Source of the DNA: Shewanella pneumatophori
Lineage (GTDB): Bacteria; Pseudomonadota; Gammaproteobacteria; Enterobacterales; Shewanellaceae
Assembly: GCF_023283895.1 (NCBI RefSeq)
Contig: NZ_JAKILB010000004.1
Span: 310,001-374,000 of the forward strand
DNA length: 64,000 nt
Reading direction: 5' to 3'
The translations under genes were made by a program, and so were the position numbers. Below the pieces are notes generated by a model. The model worked only from the letters and a program-made list of their open reading frames with translations. It had not been told where the DNA came from and made no database searches. This document shows positions 9,201 through 16,287 of the stretch, one piece after another. Positions within the stretch are counted from its first letter, which is position 1. Every line of letters begins with the position of its first letter.

Positions 9201-11554
9201 ACTGATTGCGTTGGCGCGTTATAGTTAGCGACTTTCACCCCATCAAATTTAGCGATGGTGGCTTCAACGGTTTCAAGGTCTGCAGCACTCTTGGTTATGA
9301 TTGCAAACATTGCTCCTGCATCTGCTTCAACGCCGTCTTTAGCCGGTGCTTTTGTTGCCATAGCCTCACCACGAGCAAAAGCCAGCTTGTAGTAGTCATC
9401 AGCTGAAATAACACCTGCAGCACACAGTGCACTTAGCTCACCAAAGCTATGGCCTGCAACCATGTCGGCATTAAAGCCAGCCGCAGTAAACAAATCGTAT
9501 TGACCCATTGAAATCGCACCAATTGCGCTTTGGGCATTGGCGGTATTGGTCAAAATGGCTTCTTGAGCCTTTAATTCATCTTTATTAAATACAGGCTTTG
9601 GATACAGAGTTTGCGATAACGGCGTTTTATCATTTGCGGCAAATACTTTATCTGCAGTTACAAATTGCTGACGCATCTCTGGGTAATAACAAGTAAGGTC
9701 ACGGCCCATATTGAGATATTGTGAACCTTGGCCAGCAAACAGTGCGGCAACTTTACCTTCTACTGCAGCGGCGCGGTAGCTAGTGCCACCAGGTAGCTGC
9801 CATGCGTTATCATCGCTAGCTGCTAGTTTGGCAAGTGCTTGCTTAATTAGGCCTGCTAACTCTTCAGCTGTGTTTGCAACTAAACCGATCCGTGGTGCAT
9901 TTTTATCAAGCTCACGTACGCCATAGTTTGCTGCTGCATCTTTGAGGATAAACTCAGCTTGGCTTGCAGATGCTGCTAGTACGTTTAACTCGTTAATTAG
10001 CGATGCTTTATCGCTTGCGCTAACAAGGAAGCTTTGCGCCACTTGGCGTTGACGATACTTAGCTTTTTCGCTATCAGTACGGCTGTGTTCTTGGTTGTAC
10101 TCTTCTAGTACAAAATGGAAGTTAGTGCCACCAAAACCAAATGAGCTAATACCCGCGCGGCGCGGCGTACCATCAACACGTGGTAACCATGGACGAGTCT
10201 CAGTGTTTAGATAAAACGGTGAGTTTTCGATATCAAGTTTAGGGCTTGGCTGACTAACGTTAATGGTCGGCGGCAGTACCTTGTGATGCAAAGCAAGAGC
10301 AGCTTTAATTAAACCTGCTGTACCTGCAGTTGATTTAGTATGACCAATTTGTGATTTAACTGAACCTAGCGCAATGTGTTGCTTGGTATCGTTGCCTTCA
10401 GCAAATACTGAGCAAAGGCCGGCAAACTCTGCCGCGTCACCTGCTGCAGTACCTGTTCCGTGAGCTTCAATTAGACCTAAGGTATGCGGCGCAAAACCTG
10501 CGTCATCATAGGCACGGTTAAGTGCTTTAGCTTGGCCTGATGGGCGAGGGGCATAGATTGATTTAAACTTACCGTCAGATGATGCACCCACACCTTTAAT
10601 TACAGAGTAAATGCGGTCGCCATCGCGCTCTGCATCTTCAAGACGCTTTAGCGCCACCATGCCAATACCTTCACCAATCATCATGCCTTTTGAGTCGATA
10701 TCAAATGGCTGAATGGTTTCGTTAGTGGTAAAGGCGGGCGTTTTTGAAAAGCTCATATACATAGAGGGTGAGTTATCAGTACACACACCACCGGTGATCA
10801 TCATTTCAGAGCGACCTTCAGTTAGCTCTGTTAGCGCCATACGCATAGCAGCAAGTGATCCAGCACAGGCAGCATCAACCACACAGTTCATGCCGCCAAA
10901 ATCGAAGCGGTTGGCGATACGGCCCGCAATAACGTTACCAAGTGAACCTGGGAACGAGTTTTCTTCCCAGTGTACATATTGGTCTTGGAATTTCTTGATA
11001 AGCATTTCGCTGTCGGTGTCACTAATGCCGCTATTGGCGAATACTTTCTTCAATACTGGGTATTGCAGACGCGCTGTTAGGCTGTGGCTAATTTTTTGAC
11101 CACCGCCGACACCTAAGGTGATACCAATTTTATCGCGGTCGTAATTCTCAGGTAAGTTAGCATCAGCCAACACTTCTTTAGCAACGATGAGTGATAATAG
11201 TTGCGATGAATCGGTCAGTTCCAAAATGTTTGGCGGCAGGCCAAACTCCATTGGGTTGAAGTCTACATCTGGCAAAAAGCCACCACGTTTACAGTAGCTT
11301 TTGTCTGCTGCGGTTTTATCTGCGTCGTAATATTCTTCAGGCTGCCAGTGAGTTGATGGTAATTCAGTAATCGCATCAATTTTTTCGCTGATTAAGTCCC
11401 AAAACTTATTCAAATAGCGAGAGTTTGCAAAAATACTCGCCATGCCAACAATAGCAATTGGCATATCTTTTAGTCGTTTATTTAAACGAGAGTCAGCTTG
11501 TGAGTCTTGTGCTTGCTCAGTTGCTGAGTTTGTAGGTTTAGAGGTCTGGCTCAT
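3284..11554 (-). CDS. pfaA: PUFA synthase subunit PfaA (KS-MAT-6xACP-KR-DH-like)
   Basis: 2756-residue multidomain synthase. Ketosynthase at about residues 30-490 (DAACAGS with Cys230, EAHGTGT with His365, His405). Malonyl-CoA acyltransferase at about 600-900 (GHSFGE, Ser703). An acidic VEVEK-type repeat at 990-1030 is followed by a Gln/Ala/Pro-rich linker to about 1250. Six ACPs follow, with DSIKR phosphopantetheine serines at 1291, 1395, 1505, 1615, 1728 and 1834. A ketoreductase has its NADP loop TGGAKGV near 2175 and a YAMSN motif. A C-terminal hot-dog/DH-like region contains EDHRIGG near 2490. The ACPs need activation by PfaE, encoded about 4.7 kb upstream on the other strand. The start ATG overlaps the pfaR TAA stop. 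The six-ACP organisation and length are typical of Shewanella EPA synthases. Confidence 0.97.
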   Translation of the reverse strand: MSQTSKPTNSATEQAQDSQADSRLNKRLKDMPIAIVGMASIFANSRYLNKFWDLISEKIDAITELPSTHWQPEEYYDADKTAADKSYCKRGGFLPDVDFNPMEFGLPPNILELTDSSQLLSLIVAKEVLADANLPENYDRDKIGITLGVGGGQKISHSLTARLQYPVLKKVFANSGISDTDSEMLIKKFQDQYVHWEENSFPGSLGNVIAGRIANRFDFGGMNCVVDAACAGSLAAMRMALTELTEGRSEMMITGGVCTDNSPSMYMSFSKTPAFTTNETIQPFDIDSKGMMIGEGIGMVALKRLEDAERDGDRIYSVIKGVGASSDGKFKSIYAPRPSGQAKALNRAYDDAGFAPHTLGLIEAHGTGTAAGDAAEFAGLCSVFAEGNDTKQHIALGSVKSQIGHTKSTAGTAGLIKAALALHHKVLPPTINVSQPSPKLDIENSPFYLNTETRPWLPRVDGTPRRAGISSFGFGGTNFHFVLEEYNQEHSRTDSEKAKYRQRQVAQSFLVSASDKASLINELNVLAASASQAEFILKDAAANYGVRELDKNAPRIGLVANTAEELAGLIKQALAKLAASDDNAWQLPGGTSYRAAAVEGKVAALFAGQGSQYLNMGRDLTCYYPEMRQQFVTADKVFAANDKTPLSQTLYPKPVFNKDELKAQEAILTNTANAQSAIGAISMGQYDLFTAAGFNADMVAGHSFGELSALCAAGVISADDYYKLAFARGEAMATKAPAKDGVEADAGAMFAIITKSAADLETVEATIAKFDGVKVANYNAPTQSVIAGPTATTADAAKALTELGYKAINLPVSGAFHTELVGHAQAPFAKAIDAAKFTKTSRALYSNATGGLYESTAAKIKASFKKHMLQSVRFTSQLEAMYNDGARVFVEFGPKNILQKLVQGTLVNTENEVCTISINPNPKVDSDLQLKQAAMQLAVTGVVLSEIDPYQADIAAPAKKSPMSISLNAANHISKATRAKMAKSLETGIVTSQIEHVIEEKIVEVEKLVEVEKIVEKVVEVEKVVEVEAPVNSVQANAIQTRSVVAPVIENQVVSKNSKPAVQSISGDALSNFFAAQQQTAQLHQQFLAIPQQYGETFTTLMTEQAKLASSGVAIPESLQRSMEQFHQLQAQTLQSHTQFLEMQAGSNIAALNLLNSSQATYAPAIHNEAIQSQVVQSQTAVQPVISTQVNHVSEQPTQAPAPKAQPAPVTTPVQTAPAQVVRQAAPVQAAIEPINTSVATTTPSAFSAETALSATKVQATMLEVVAEKTGYPTEMLELEMDMEADLGIDSIKRVEILGTVQDELPGLPELSPEDLAECRTLGEIVDYMGSKLPAEGSMNSQLSTGSAAATPAANGLSAEKVQATMMSVVAEKTGYPTEMLELEMDMEADLGIDSIKRVEILGTVQDELPGLPELSPEDLAECRTLGEIVDYMNSKLADGSKLPAEGSMNSQLSTSAAAATPAANGLSAEKVQATMMSVVAEKTGYPTEMLELEMDMEADLGIDSIKRVEILGTVQDELPGLPELNPEDLAECRTLGEIVTYMNSKLADGSKLPAEGSMHYQLSTSTAAATPVANGLSAEKVQATMMSVVADKTGYPTEMLELEMDMEADLGIDSIKRVEILGTVQDELPGLPELNPEDLAECRTLGEIVDYMGSKLPAEGSANTSAAASLNVSAVAAPQAAATPVSNGLSAEKVQSTMMSVVAEKTGYPTEMLELGMDMEADLGIDSIKRVEILGTVQDELPGLPELNPEDLAECRTLGEIVDYMNSKLADGSKLPAEGSANTSATAATPAVNGLSADKVQATMMSVVAEKTGYPTEMLELGMDMEADLGIDSIKRVEILGTVQDELPGLPELNPEDLAECRTLGEIVSYMNSQLADGSKLSTSAAEGSADTSAANAAKPAAISAEPSVELPPHSEVALKKLNAANKLENCFAADASVVINDDGHNAGVLAEKLIKQGLKVAVVRLPKGQPQSPLSSDVASFELASSQESELEASITAVIAQIETQVGAIGGFIHLQPEANTEEQTAVNLDAQSFTHVSNAFLWAKLLQPKLVAGADARRCFVTVSRIDGGFGYLNTDALKDAELNQAALAGLTKTLSHEWPQVFCRALDIATDVDATHLADAITSELFDSQAQLPEVGLSLIDGKVNRVTLVAAEAADKTAKAELNSTDKILVTGGAKGVTFECALALASRSQSHFILAGRSELQALPSWAEGKQTSELKSAAIAHIISTGQKPTPKQVEAAVWPVQSSIEINAALAAFNKVGASAEYVSMDVTDSAAITAALNGRSNEITGLIHGAGVLADKHIQDKTLAELAKVYGTKVNGLKALLAALEPSKIKLLAMFSSAAGFYGNIGQSDYAMSNDILNKAALQFTARNPQAKVMSFNWGPWDGGMVNPALKKMFTERGVYVIPLKAGAELFATQLLAETGVQLLIGTSMQGGSDTKATETASVKKLNAGEVLSASHPRAGAQKTPLQAVTATRLLTPSAMVFIEDHRIGGNSVLPTVCAIDWMREAASDMLGAQVKVLDYKLLKGIVFETDEPQELTLELTPDDSDEATLQALISCNGRPQYKATLISDNADIKQLNKQFDLSAKAITTAKELYSNGTLFHGPRLQGIQSVVQFDDQGLIAKVALPKVELSDCGEFLPQTHMGGSQPFAEDLLLQAMLVWARLKTGSASLPSSIGEFTSYQPMAFGETGTIELEVIKHNKRSLEANVALYRDNGELSAMFKSAKITISKSLNSAFLPAVLANDSEAN
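5935..7790 (-). repeat. Six tandem ACP-encoding repeats inside pfaA
   Basis: Six in-frame copies of about 310-340 bp each encode an ACP with the core DMEADLGIDSIKRVEILG. The phosphopantetheine serine codons lie at about 6055, 6373, 6712, 7042, 7372 and 7684, giving periods of 104, 110, 110, 113 and 106 residues. Copies are nearly identical at DNA level within the ACP cores. They differ mainly in the Ala/Ser/Thr-rich linkers and in one residue near the ACP N terminus (LELEMDM in the four N-terminal copies, LELGMDM in the last two). Confidence 0.95.
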
Positions 11555-12420
11555 TATGAGTCTCCACTGGGTGCCTGTGTTTCAGGCGTCTTGTTGATTG
11601 TTTCAGGCATATCTTTAGAGGGGCGGCGATTTTGCGTCGCTCCAGGAAAGCGCTGTAAAAAGGTGTGATAGTTACGCACGAGTAACTTTCGTAAATGGAA
11701 TGGCCCGTGTTTTAGCACATAAGCCATATATCTATTCGTGGCTTGTGTATTGCCATCTTGGTATATGTCGAGATAGATCCAGTCGCTATGAGGATCAATG
11801 CCGAGCAAAATTGAACTGGGTGCTTCTTCGGTTAACTTTGGTGGAATGGTGAGAGACACCACTTGCACCACATTGTCACCATCGGTACTAGGTAAGGCTA
11901 AGGTTTTTGCCAGCGTTTCATAGTGCAGGGTGTAGGTTTGCACATCGCTGCCTTGAGTGACTGGAATTTGATTAAAGTAGCGCATTGGTACGTGTGGGCT
12001 TTGGATATCACTCACCCGTGAAACGCCATAACGCTTCAAACATCTTGCTAAACCTGAGCGCGACACGTTTGGATTGATAAACTCTTGGGTTGCTTTGAGC
12101 AATCTGTCTAATGGCATTTTCAATTGATAACGCAGGCCCACAACCACATATTCTTGCAAAGGGGTTAGCGTGGTATTGAGATGGTGCGGGGTATTAGGAC
12201 AGTTTTCGACAGAGTCACGCTTGCGCCACTTACGTACGGTAGCTTCACTGATATTTAATATTTTAGACAGTTGGCTAACACTGAGATCCGACTCTTGTAT
12301 GAATCGGCGCATCTCAGGTGTTGTAGTGGCATTTCTATGCCGAGCCTCAGTCTCTGTTTGCGTACACTTATTCGAAGTAATAGTAGCTTCATCCAAGTGT
12401 TCACTATTTATTTTTGCCAT
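11554..12420 (-). CDS. pfaR: pfa operon regulator PfaR (IS481 transposase-like)
   Basis: 288 residues, immediately upstream of pfaA and sharing a TAATG overlap with it. In the family, PfaR is described as an activator of pfa expression. A helix-turn-helix lies at about 44-67 (SVSQLSKILNISEATVRKWR). Residues 64-133, including KWRKRDSVE, TPHHLNTTLTP and NPNVSRSGL, match the N-terminal DNA-binding region of IS481-type transposases as I know them. Residues about 185-258 resemble the integrase core strand pattern (SSILLGIDPHSDWIYLDIY). The expected catalytic acidic positions are replaced (Val188, Arg249), and the third lies beyond the end, so it should bind DNA but not transpose. The ATG at 12420 has only a weak Shine-Dalgarno (GGAAA, about 12 bases away). 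The role follows family and position; the transposase origin is my inference from motifs. Confidence 0.9.
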   Translation of the reverse strand: MAKINSEHLDEATITSNKCTQTETEARHRNATTTPEMRRFIQESDLSVSQLSKILNISEATVRKWRKRDSVENCPNTPHHLNTTLTPLQEYVVVGLRYQLKMPLDRLLKATQEFINPNVSRSGLARCLKRYGVSRVSDIQSPHVPMRYFNQIPVTQGSDVQTYTLHYETLAKTLALPSTDGDNVVQVVSLTIPPKLTEEAPSSILLGIDPHSDWIYLDIYQDGNTQATNRYMAYVLKHGPFHLRKLLVRNYHTFLQRFPGATQNRRPSKDMPETINKTPETQAPSGDS

Positions 12421-12463
12421 CAGTTTAGCGGGTTTCCGTTAATAATCTGTTGGGACTTAATGC

Positions 12464-12507
12464 CGATAAAACTTACGGTGAACTTAGCGCTAAGCCACAT
12501 TTTATCG
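12464..12507. promoter_or_regulatory. Nested palindrome upstream of pfaR, possible operator
   Basis: A perfect 12-bp palindrome, CTTAGCGCTAAG (12483-12494), sits between inverted arms CGATAAAA (12464-12471) and TTTTATCG (12500-12507), 44-87 bases upstream of the pfaR start. Its position and symmetry suit a regulator-binding site, possibly for PfaR itself. No clear -10/-35 pair was identified, and the role is inferred. The rest of the 12421-12866 gap holds only the terminator of the receptor gene. Confidence 0.35.
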
Positions 12508-12808
12508 CCATTTTGTCAATATTGTTTAGCTAATGGCAGAGCAGACTACCTGAGCTTATGGGTCAATACAATCACCTGGGACTGAATAATTACAGATACG
12601 ACCAGCTTGGGAGAACACTTGTGCGCTAAAACGCAATTTTATGTAGTAAAATCAAGGGTAAAATAAAAAGCGTGAGCTGTGTCTCGTGTTAATGAAATTG
12701 TTCGTTTGTGTAAGTGCGTGTAAGCAATTAACTTTGGCGTTACATTGAGGGGCGGGGTTTTTAAGGCGTAAGATGCTCGGAGAACCAGTTTAAGATTGGA
12801 TTTCATAA

Positions 12809-12842
12809 AAAAATGCAATCTCTACGAAGAGATTGCATTTTT
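12809..12842 (-). terminator. Rho-independent terminator of the TonB receptor gene
   Basis: A perfect 15-bp stem, with arms 12809-12823 and 12828-12842 and a four-base loop, carries A/T tracts at its base. It lies just past the receptor stop at 12867. It separates the receptor transcript from the pfaR promoter region. Confidence 0.88.
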
Positions 12843-12866
12843 ATTAGTTAGAGGCGTAATAATTAA

Positions 12867-15773
12867 TTACATCATTACCTTAATACCTAGGAATGCACGG
12901 CGACCAACTAGATCATATAGCGCATCGTTAGTGTATCCAGGTGGAAGTGCGTCAAATAGGTTACGTACACCACCGTTAATCATGAAGTTCTCATTGATGT
13001 AGTATGTAGCGCTCAAGTCATGAGTTGTCATTGAGCCTATGTGGCCTGGATATAAATCTTCAGGAGAGCCACCATTTTCAGAGACATCATAAGTTACTAC
13101 GCTATCAATATAACGCGTGTTCCAGCTAACACTTAGATCATCTAGACGGTAATCGATGCCTAGGCGGAACTGCAGCTCTGGATCACCTACTTCGCCTTTT
13201 TCATCATTAATCTCATCAGGACGATTTTGGAATTCAAGACGTTCTAGTTCAAGTAATTGGTTCCCCAATAGGTTGAAGCGTAGTTCACCAGGCGCGTTGA
13301 AAGACTCTAGATCTAATGAGTATGCAGCTTGAAATTCAATACCTTTGGTATTCAATGCCGCGGCATTTAGATAACCAGAGCGAACAAGTTCAATATCATA
13401 GGTCGTTGGATTACGATCAACTTGACTACAGAAGTCGGTGTCAGGTCCGCCAGTTGAGTCAACACAGTTATCAGCCACAGTCTGGGTGGCTACTGACAAA
13501 ATAGCATCCTCAATTTGAATATCATAATAATCGACAGTGAATGATAGATTGTCAGCAAACGTTGGTGTCCAAACAAGACCACCTGTAAAGGATGTTGATG
13601 TTTCAGGTTTTAGATCTGGGTTACCACCAGATAAGGTATCTACACTGACGTTATCATTAGCTTGGAATCCTGGAGGGATCCCCAATGCTGCACAGTTTGA
13701 CACGCGATCCGGATCGTCATTAATGTTATCTGCATCACATGGATCTGAAACGCGGCCAAAACCAGGAGAGCGTGGACTAAAGGCTTCTGCAATGTTTGGT
13801 GCTCGTACTGCTTCACCTACCGTACCACGTAATGCAAGTTGCTCTAATGGTGAGTAGAACATACCAGCTTTCCATGCTTCAGTCTTACCGGCATGTGAGT
13901 AATCAGCATTACGGTATGCACCGTCAAAGCTCAACTCATGTGCAAAAGGTAATTCTTTTAGTACTGGGATGTTCACCTCAACAAAATACTCAGTCACGTC
14001 GTATTCGCCATAAGAATCTGGCGTTGCAGCGCTTGTCAAGAAACCTGCTTTAGTAAATTCATCGGTTGTTGAACCAGACGTTTCTTCACGGTATTCAAAA
14101 CCAACAACCATAGCGATTGCACCACCTTGAAGCTCAAATAGTTCTTCAGAATCGGTACCGAGAGTACCACCAATCACTTGTTGAGTTATTTTGTCTTCAC
14201 GAGTCACATCAGCAGAAACCCAGTCGCGGGCTTCTGCTGAAGCTTGACCCATGCCAAATGGGTTATAAGCAACACAGTCGCTACCATTTACAGACGCGGG
14301 ATCTGTATAGTCATCGCCTTGAGCGCTTGCTACTTGTGAGCGACACGCTGCTAAGCCAGTATCAGGATCAATAACAGAGTCGACAGCTGCGACAAAGTTA
14401 TCAGGAATTAGGTCATTAAGGGTTTTACGACGGTTATTAGTCTCGCCATAAACATAGTAAAGGTCGTAATCAAATATGGTTTCGCTAATATCAAAGCCAC
14501 CTTTAAAGCCACCTACGTAACGGAAAAGTTCGCGTTTATTTTCTGCTGAGCGATTTCCTAATTCATCAAAAAACTTGGCAAAACTAGCATTGGTTTGACC
14601 CGCATCGAGCATTTGCTGACGCAAGTCGTCATTCAAAAAGGCGTTATCTTCAACATTGATATTAATGTTACCAAAACGGAATGAAGGCTGAAATTGTTGC
14701 TGAATATCTGACTTTACATATCTGAAGTCAGTGTAAAATTGAATGTTATCGGTAAAATCAAAGTTGAATGATGAGCCAACGTTTATTCTTTCTACCCCTG
14801 GAATATAGTTTTCGTATGCTTCAGTGTTGAAACATGTGTCACAGCCATTAGGGAATGAACCAAATGCAAAGCTGTTAGTCCCATCACGTTCTTGTTGTGC
14901 AATAGGATTGCCGTTACTGTCAAAGGTTGAGCGACCAATTCCACCACCAAATGCATTGATAACACCGGTAGCATTAATCATTTCAGAATAAACTCGTGGT
15001 ACACGTAGTCTGTCTGGAATACCATCATCTTCACCACCATCGGCTTCGTTTTTAATTGTTCCCCAAGCATCGAATTGGCGAATGTCGGTAGCCATGACTT
15101 CTTTTGTACGTTCATAACCTGCGTAGAAGGTTACATTACCACGTCCATCTGCAACGTTTGCACCACCCAAAATGTCAAAAGAGTGCTCTTGAGTGCCTAC
15201 ACTTTCAGTAGAACCGCTAGTACGTGCGTTAAACTCAAAGCCTTCAAAGTCTTCTTTAAGGATAACGTTGATAACACCTGATACAGCGTCCGAACCATAA
15301 ATTGCTGAAGCACCGCCGGTTACAATCTCAACTCGCGAGATCATGCTAGTTGGTATAGTTGACAAATCTACCTCAGCTGAGCCCGGTTGGCCGGCAACGT
15401 AGCGCTTACCGTTGACTAATACTAAGGTTCTGTTAGCACCTAGACGACGCAAGTCTGCTGAGCTAACACCTGCGCTTGAGTTGCTATTGTTATTACCAAT
15501 AATAGTGTTGGTTGCACCAATAGCAGGTAATTCTGCTAGTACGCTACCTAAATCTTGATTACCAAATTTTGTCAGTTCTTCGGCTGAAAGGCTGACGACT
15601 GGAGCTGGTTGAGTTAGCTCTGCTTTAGCGATTCGCGATCCGGTCACTGCGACTCTTTCTATTTGTTCTTCAGCAGCAGTTTCTTCTGCAAAAACAGGCA
15701 TAGCTAGCGAGGCTGTTAAGCCTGCGGATATGGCAAGTTTGACTGAGCGCGAAAGTTTTGAATTTAAAAACAT
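12867..15773 (-). CDS. TonB-dependent outer-membrane receptor
   Basis: About 968 residues. A signal peptide ends at AMPVFA, followed by a plug domain (VAVTGSRI, ADLRRLGANRTLVLVNGKR, GGASAIYGSDAVSGVINVI) and a long C-terminal beta-barrel with many aromatic/polar alternating strands. The family imports large substrates such as siderophores, oligosaccharides or peptides across the outer membrane with TonB energy; the substrate cannot be told from sequence. ATG codons occur at 15779 and 15773. The AAGGGA Shine-Dalgarno ends directly before the first and six bases before the second, so 15773 is preferred. The protein ends in GIKVMM rather than with the usual aromatic residue. It lies between pfaE and pfaR, has its own terminator, and need not be functionally linked to EPA synthesis. 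Confidence 0.93.
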   Translation of the reverse strand: MFLNSKLSRSVKLAISAGLTASLAMPVFAEETAAEEQIERVAVTGSRIAKAELTQPAPVVSLSAEELTKFGNQDLGSVLAELPAIGATNTIIGNNNSNSSAGVSSADLRRLGANRTLVLVNGKRYVAGQPGSAEVDLSTIPTSMISRVEIVTGGASAIYGSDAVSGVINVILKEDFEGFEFNARTSGSTESVGTQEHSFDILGGANVADGRGNVTFYAGYERTKEVMATDIRQFDAWGTIKNEADGGEDDGIPDRLRVPRVYSEMINATGVINAFGGGIGRSTFDSNGNPIAQQERDGTNSFAFGSFPNGCDTCFNTEAYENYIPGVERINVGSSFNFDFTDNIQFYTDFRYVKSDIQQQFQPSFRFGNININVEDNAFLNDDLRQQMLDAGQTNASFAKFFDELGNRSAENKRELFRYVGGFKGGFDISETIFDYDLYYVYGETNNRRKTLNDLIPDNFVAAVDSVIDPDTGLAACRSQVASAQGDDYTDPASVNGSDCVAYNPFGMGQASAEARDWVSADVTREDKITQQVIGGTLGTDSEELFELQGGAIAMVVGFEYREETSGSTTDEFTKAGFLTSAATPDSYGEYDVTEYFVEVNIPVLKELPFAHELSFDGAYRNADYSHAGKTEAWKAGMFYSPLEQLALRGTVGEAVRAPNIAEAFSPRSPGFGRVSDPCDADNINDDPDRVSNCAALGIPPGFQANDNVSVDTLSGGNPDLKPETSTSFTGGLVWTPTFADNLSFTVDYYDIQIEDAILSVATQTVADNCVDSTGGPDTDFCSQVDRNPTTYDIELVRSGYLNAAALNTKGIEFQAAYSLDLESFNAPGELRFNLLGNQLLELERLEFQNRPDEINDEKGEVGDPELQFRLGIDYRLDDLSVSWNTRYIDSVVTYDVSENGGSPEDLYPGHIGSMTTHDLSATYYINENFMINGGVRNLFDALPPGYTNDALYDLVGRRAFLGIKVMM

Positions 15774-15779
15774 ACTCAT

Positions 15780-16287
15780 TCCCTTAATATAATTGTTATA
15801 AAATTCTCAATTACAATAACCATATCCAAATACTAAACGTTACTCTTGTTGCTTTTTTGTGAAAATTGTAAGCGCGTTGTTTGTGTTGCGCCTTGGTTTT
15901 ATTGTCTGCTTATTTGTTCTATGTTGGTTTTTAAATTTGTTTTTTTTCACACTAACGGCAAAATATGCTTTTACTGAAGAGCTTGAATTCAATTTGAATT
16001 TTTCCTTAAAAATGAATTCAATATACTTTATCCCATTGGTTTGTTTTATCTATATGAAAGTTAAGGTTTATTTTTTTATTCAATCTTGTTTTAGGGAGAG
16101 GGAGCTAATTTTGTGAAGATCATGGCTTTGGTGTGTAAAATAATTTATACAAGTATAATGTTCTTTTTATATTTTTTTCCTTTAAAGCTAGTTTGACACT
16201 ATTCTCAATTAGTTTTGGCTTTAGTTTTGATCTTAAATTGGTAAAAATAGGGGTTATGTTTGTTGCTTTAAAGAGTGTCCTGAAAAA
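15780..16287. other. AT-rich divergent intergenic region between receptor and pfaE
   Basis: About 500 bases with long T-rich and A-rich runs, markedly more AT-rich than its neighbours. It must hold the divergent promoters of the receptor and pfaE, but I cannot assign -10/-35 elements with confidence. A GTG-initiated 85-codon open frame (15859-16116) encodes a low-complexity Phe/Leu/Ile-rich peptide without a Shine-Dalgarno and is not credible as a gene. Confidence 0.5.

Noticed and set aside
12170..12585. Two plus-strand frames opposite pfaR and its upstream region
   Set aside because: Both are antisense to PfaR or its leader and show no protein-like conservation.
15859..16116. 85-codon GTG-initiated frame in the AT-rich gap before pfaE
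   Set aside because: Composition is Phe/Leu/Ile/Val low complexity from T-rich DNA, with no Shine-Dalgarno and no recognisable domain.
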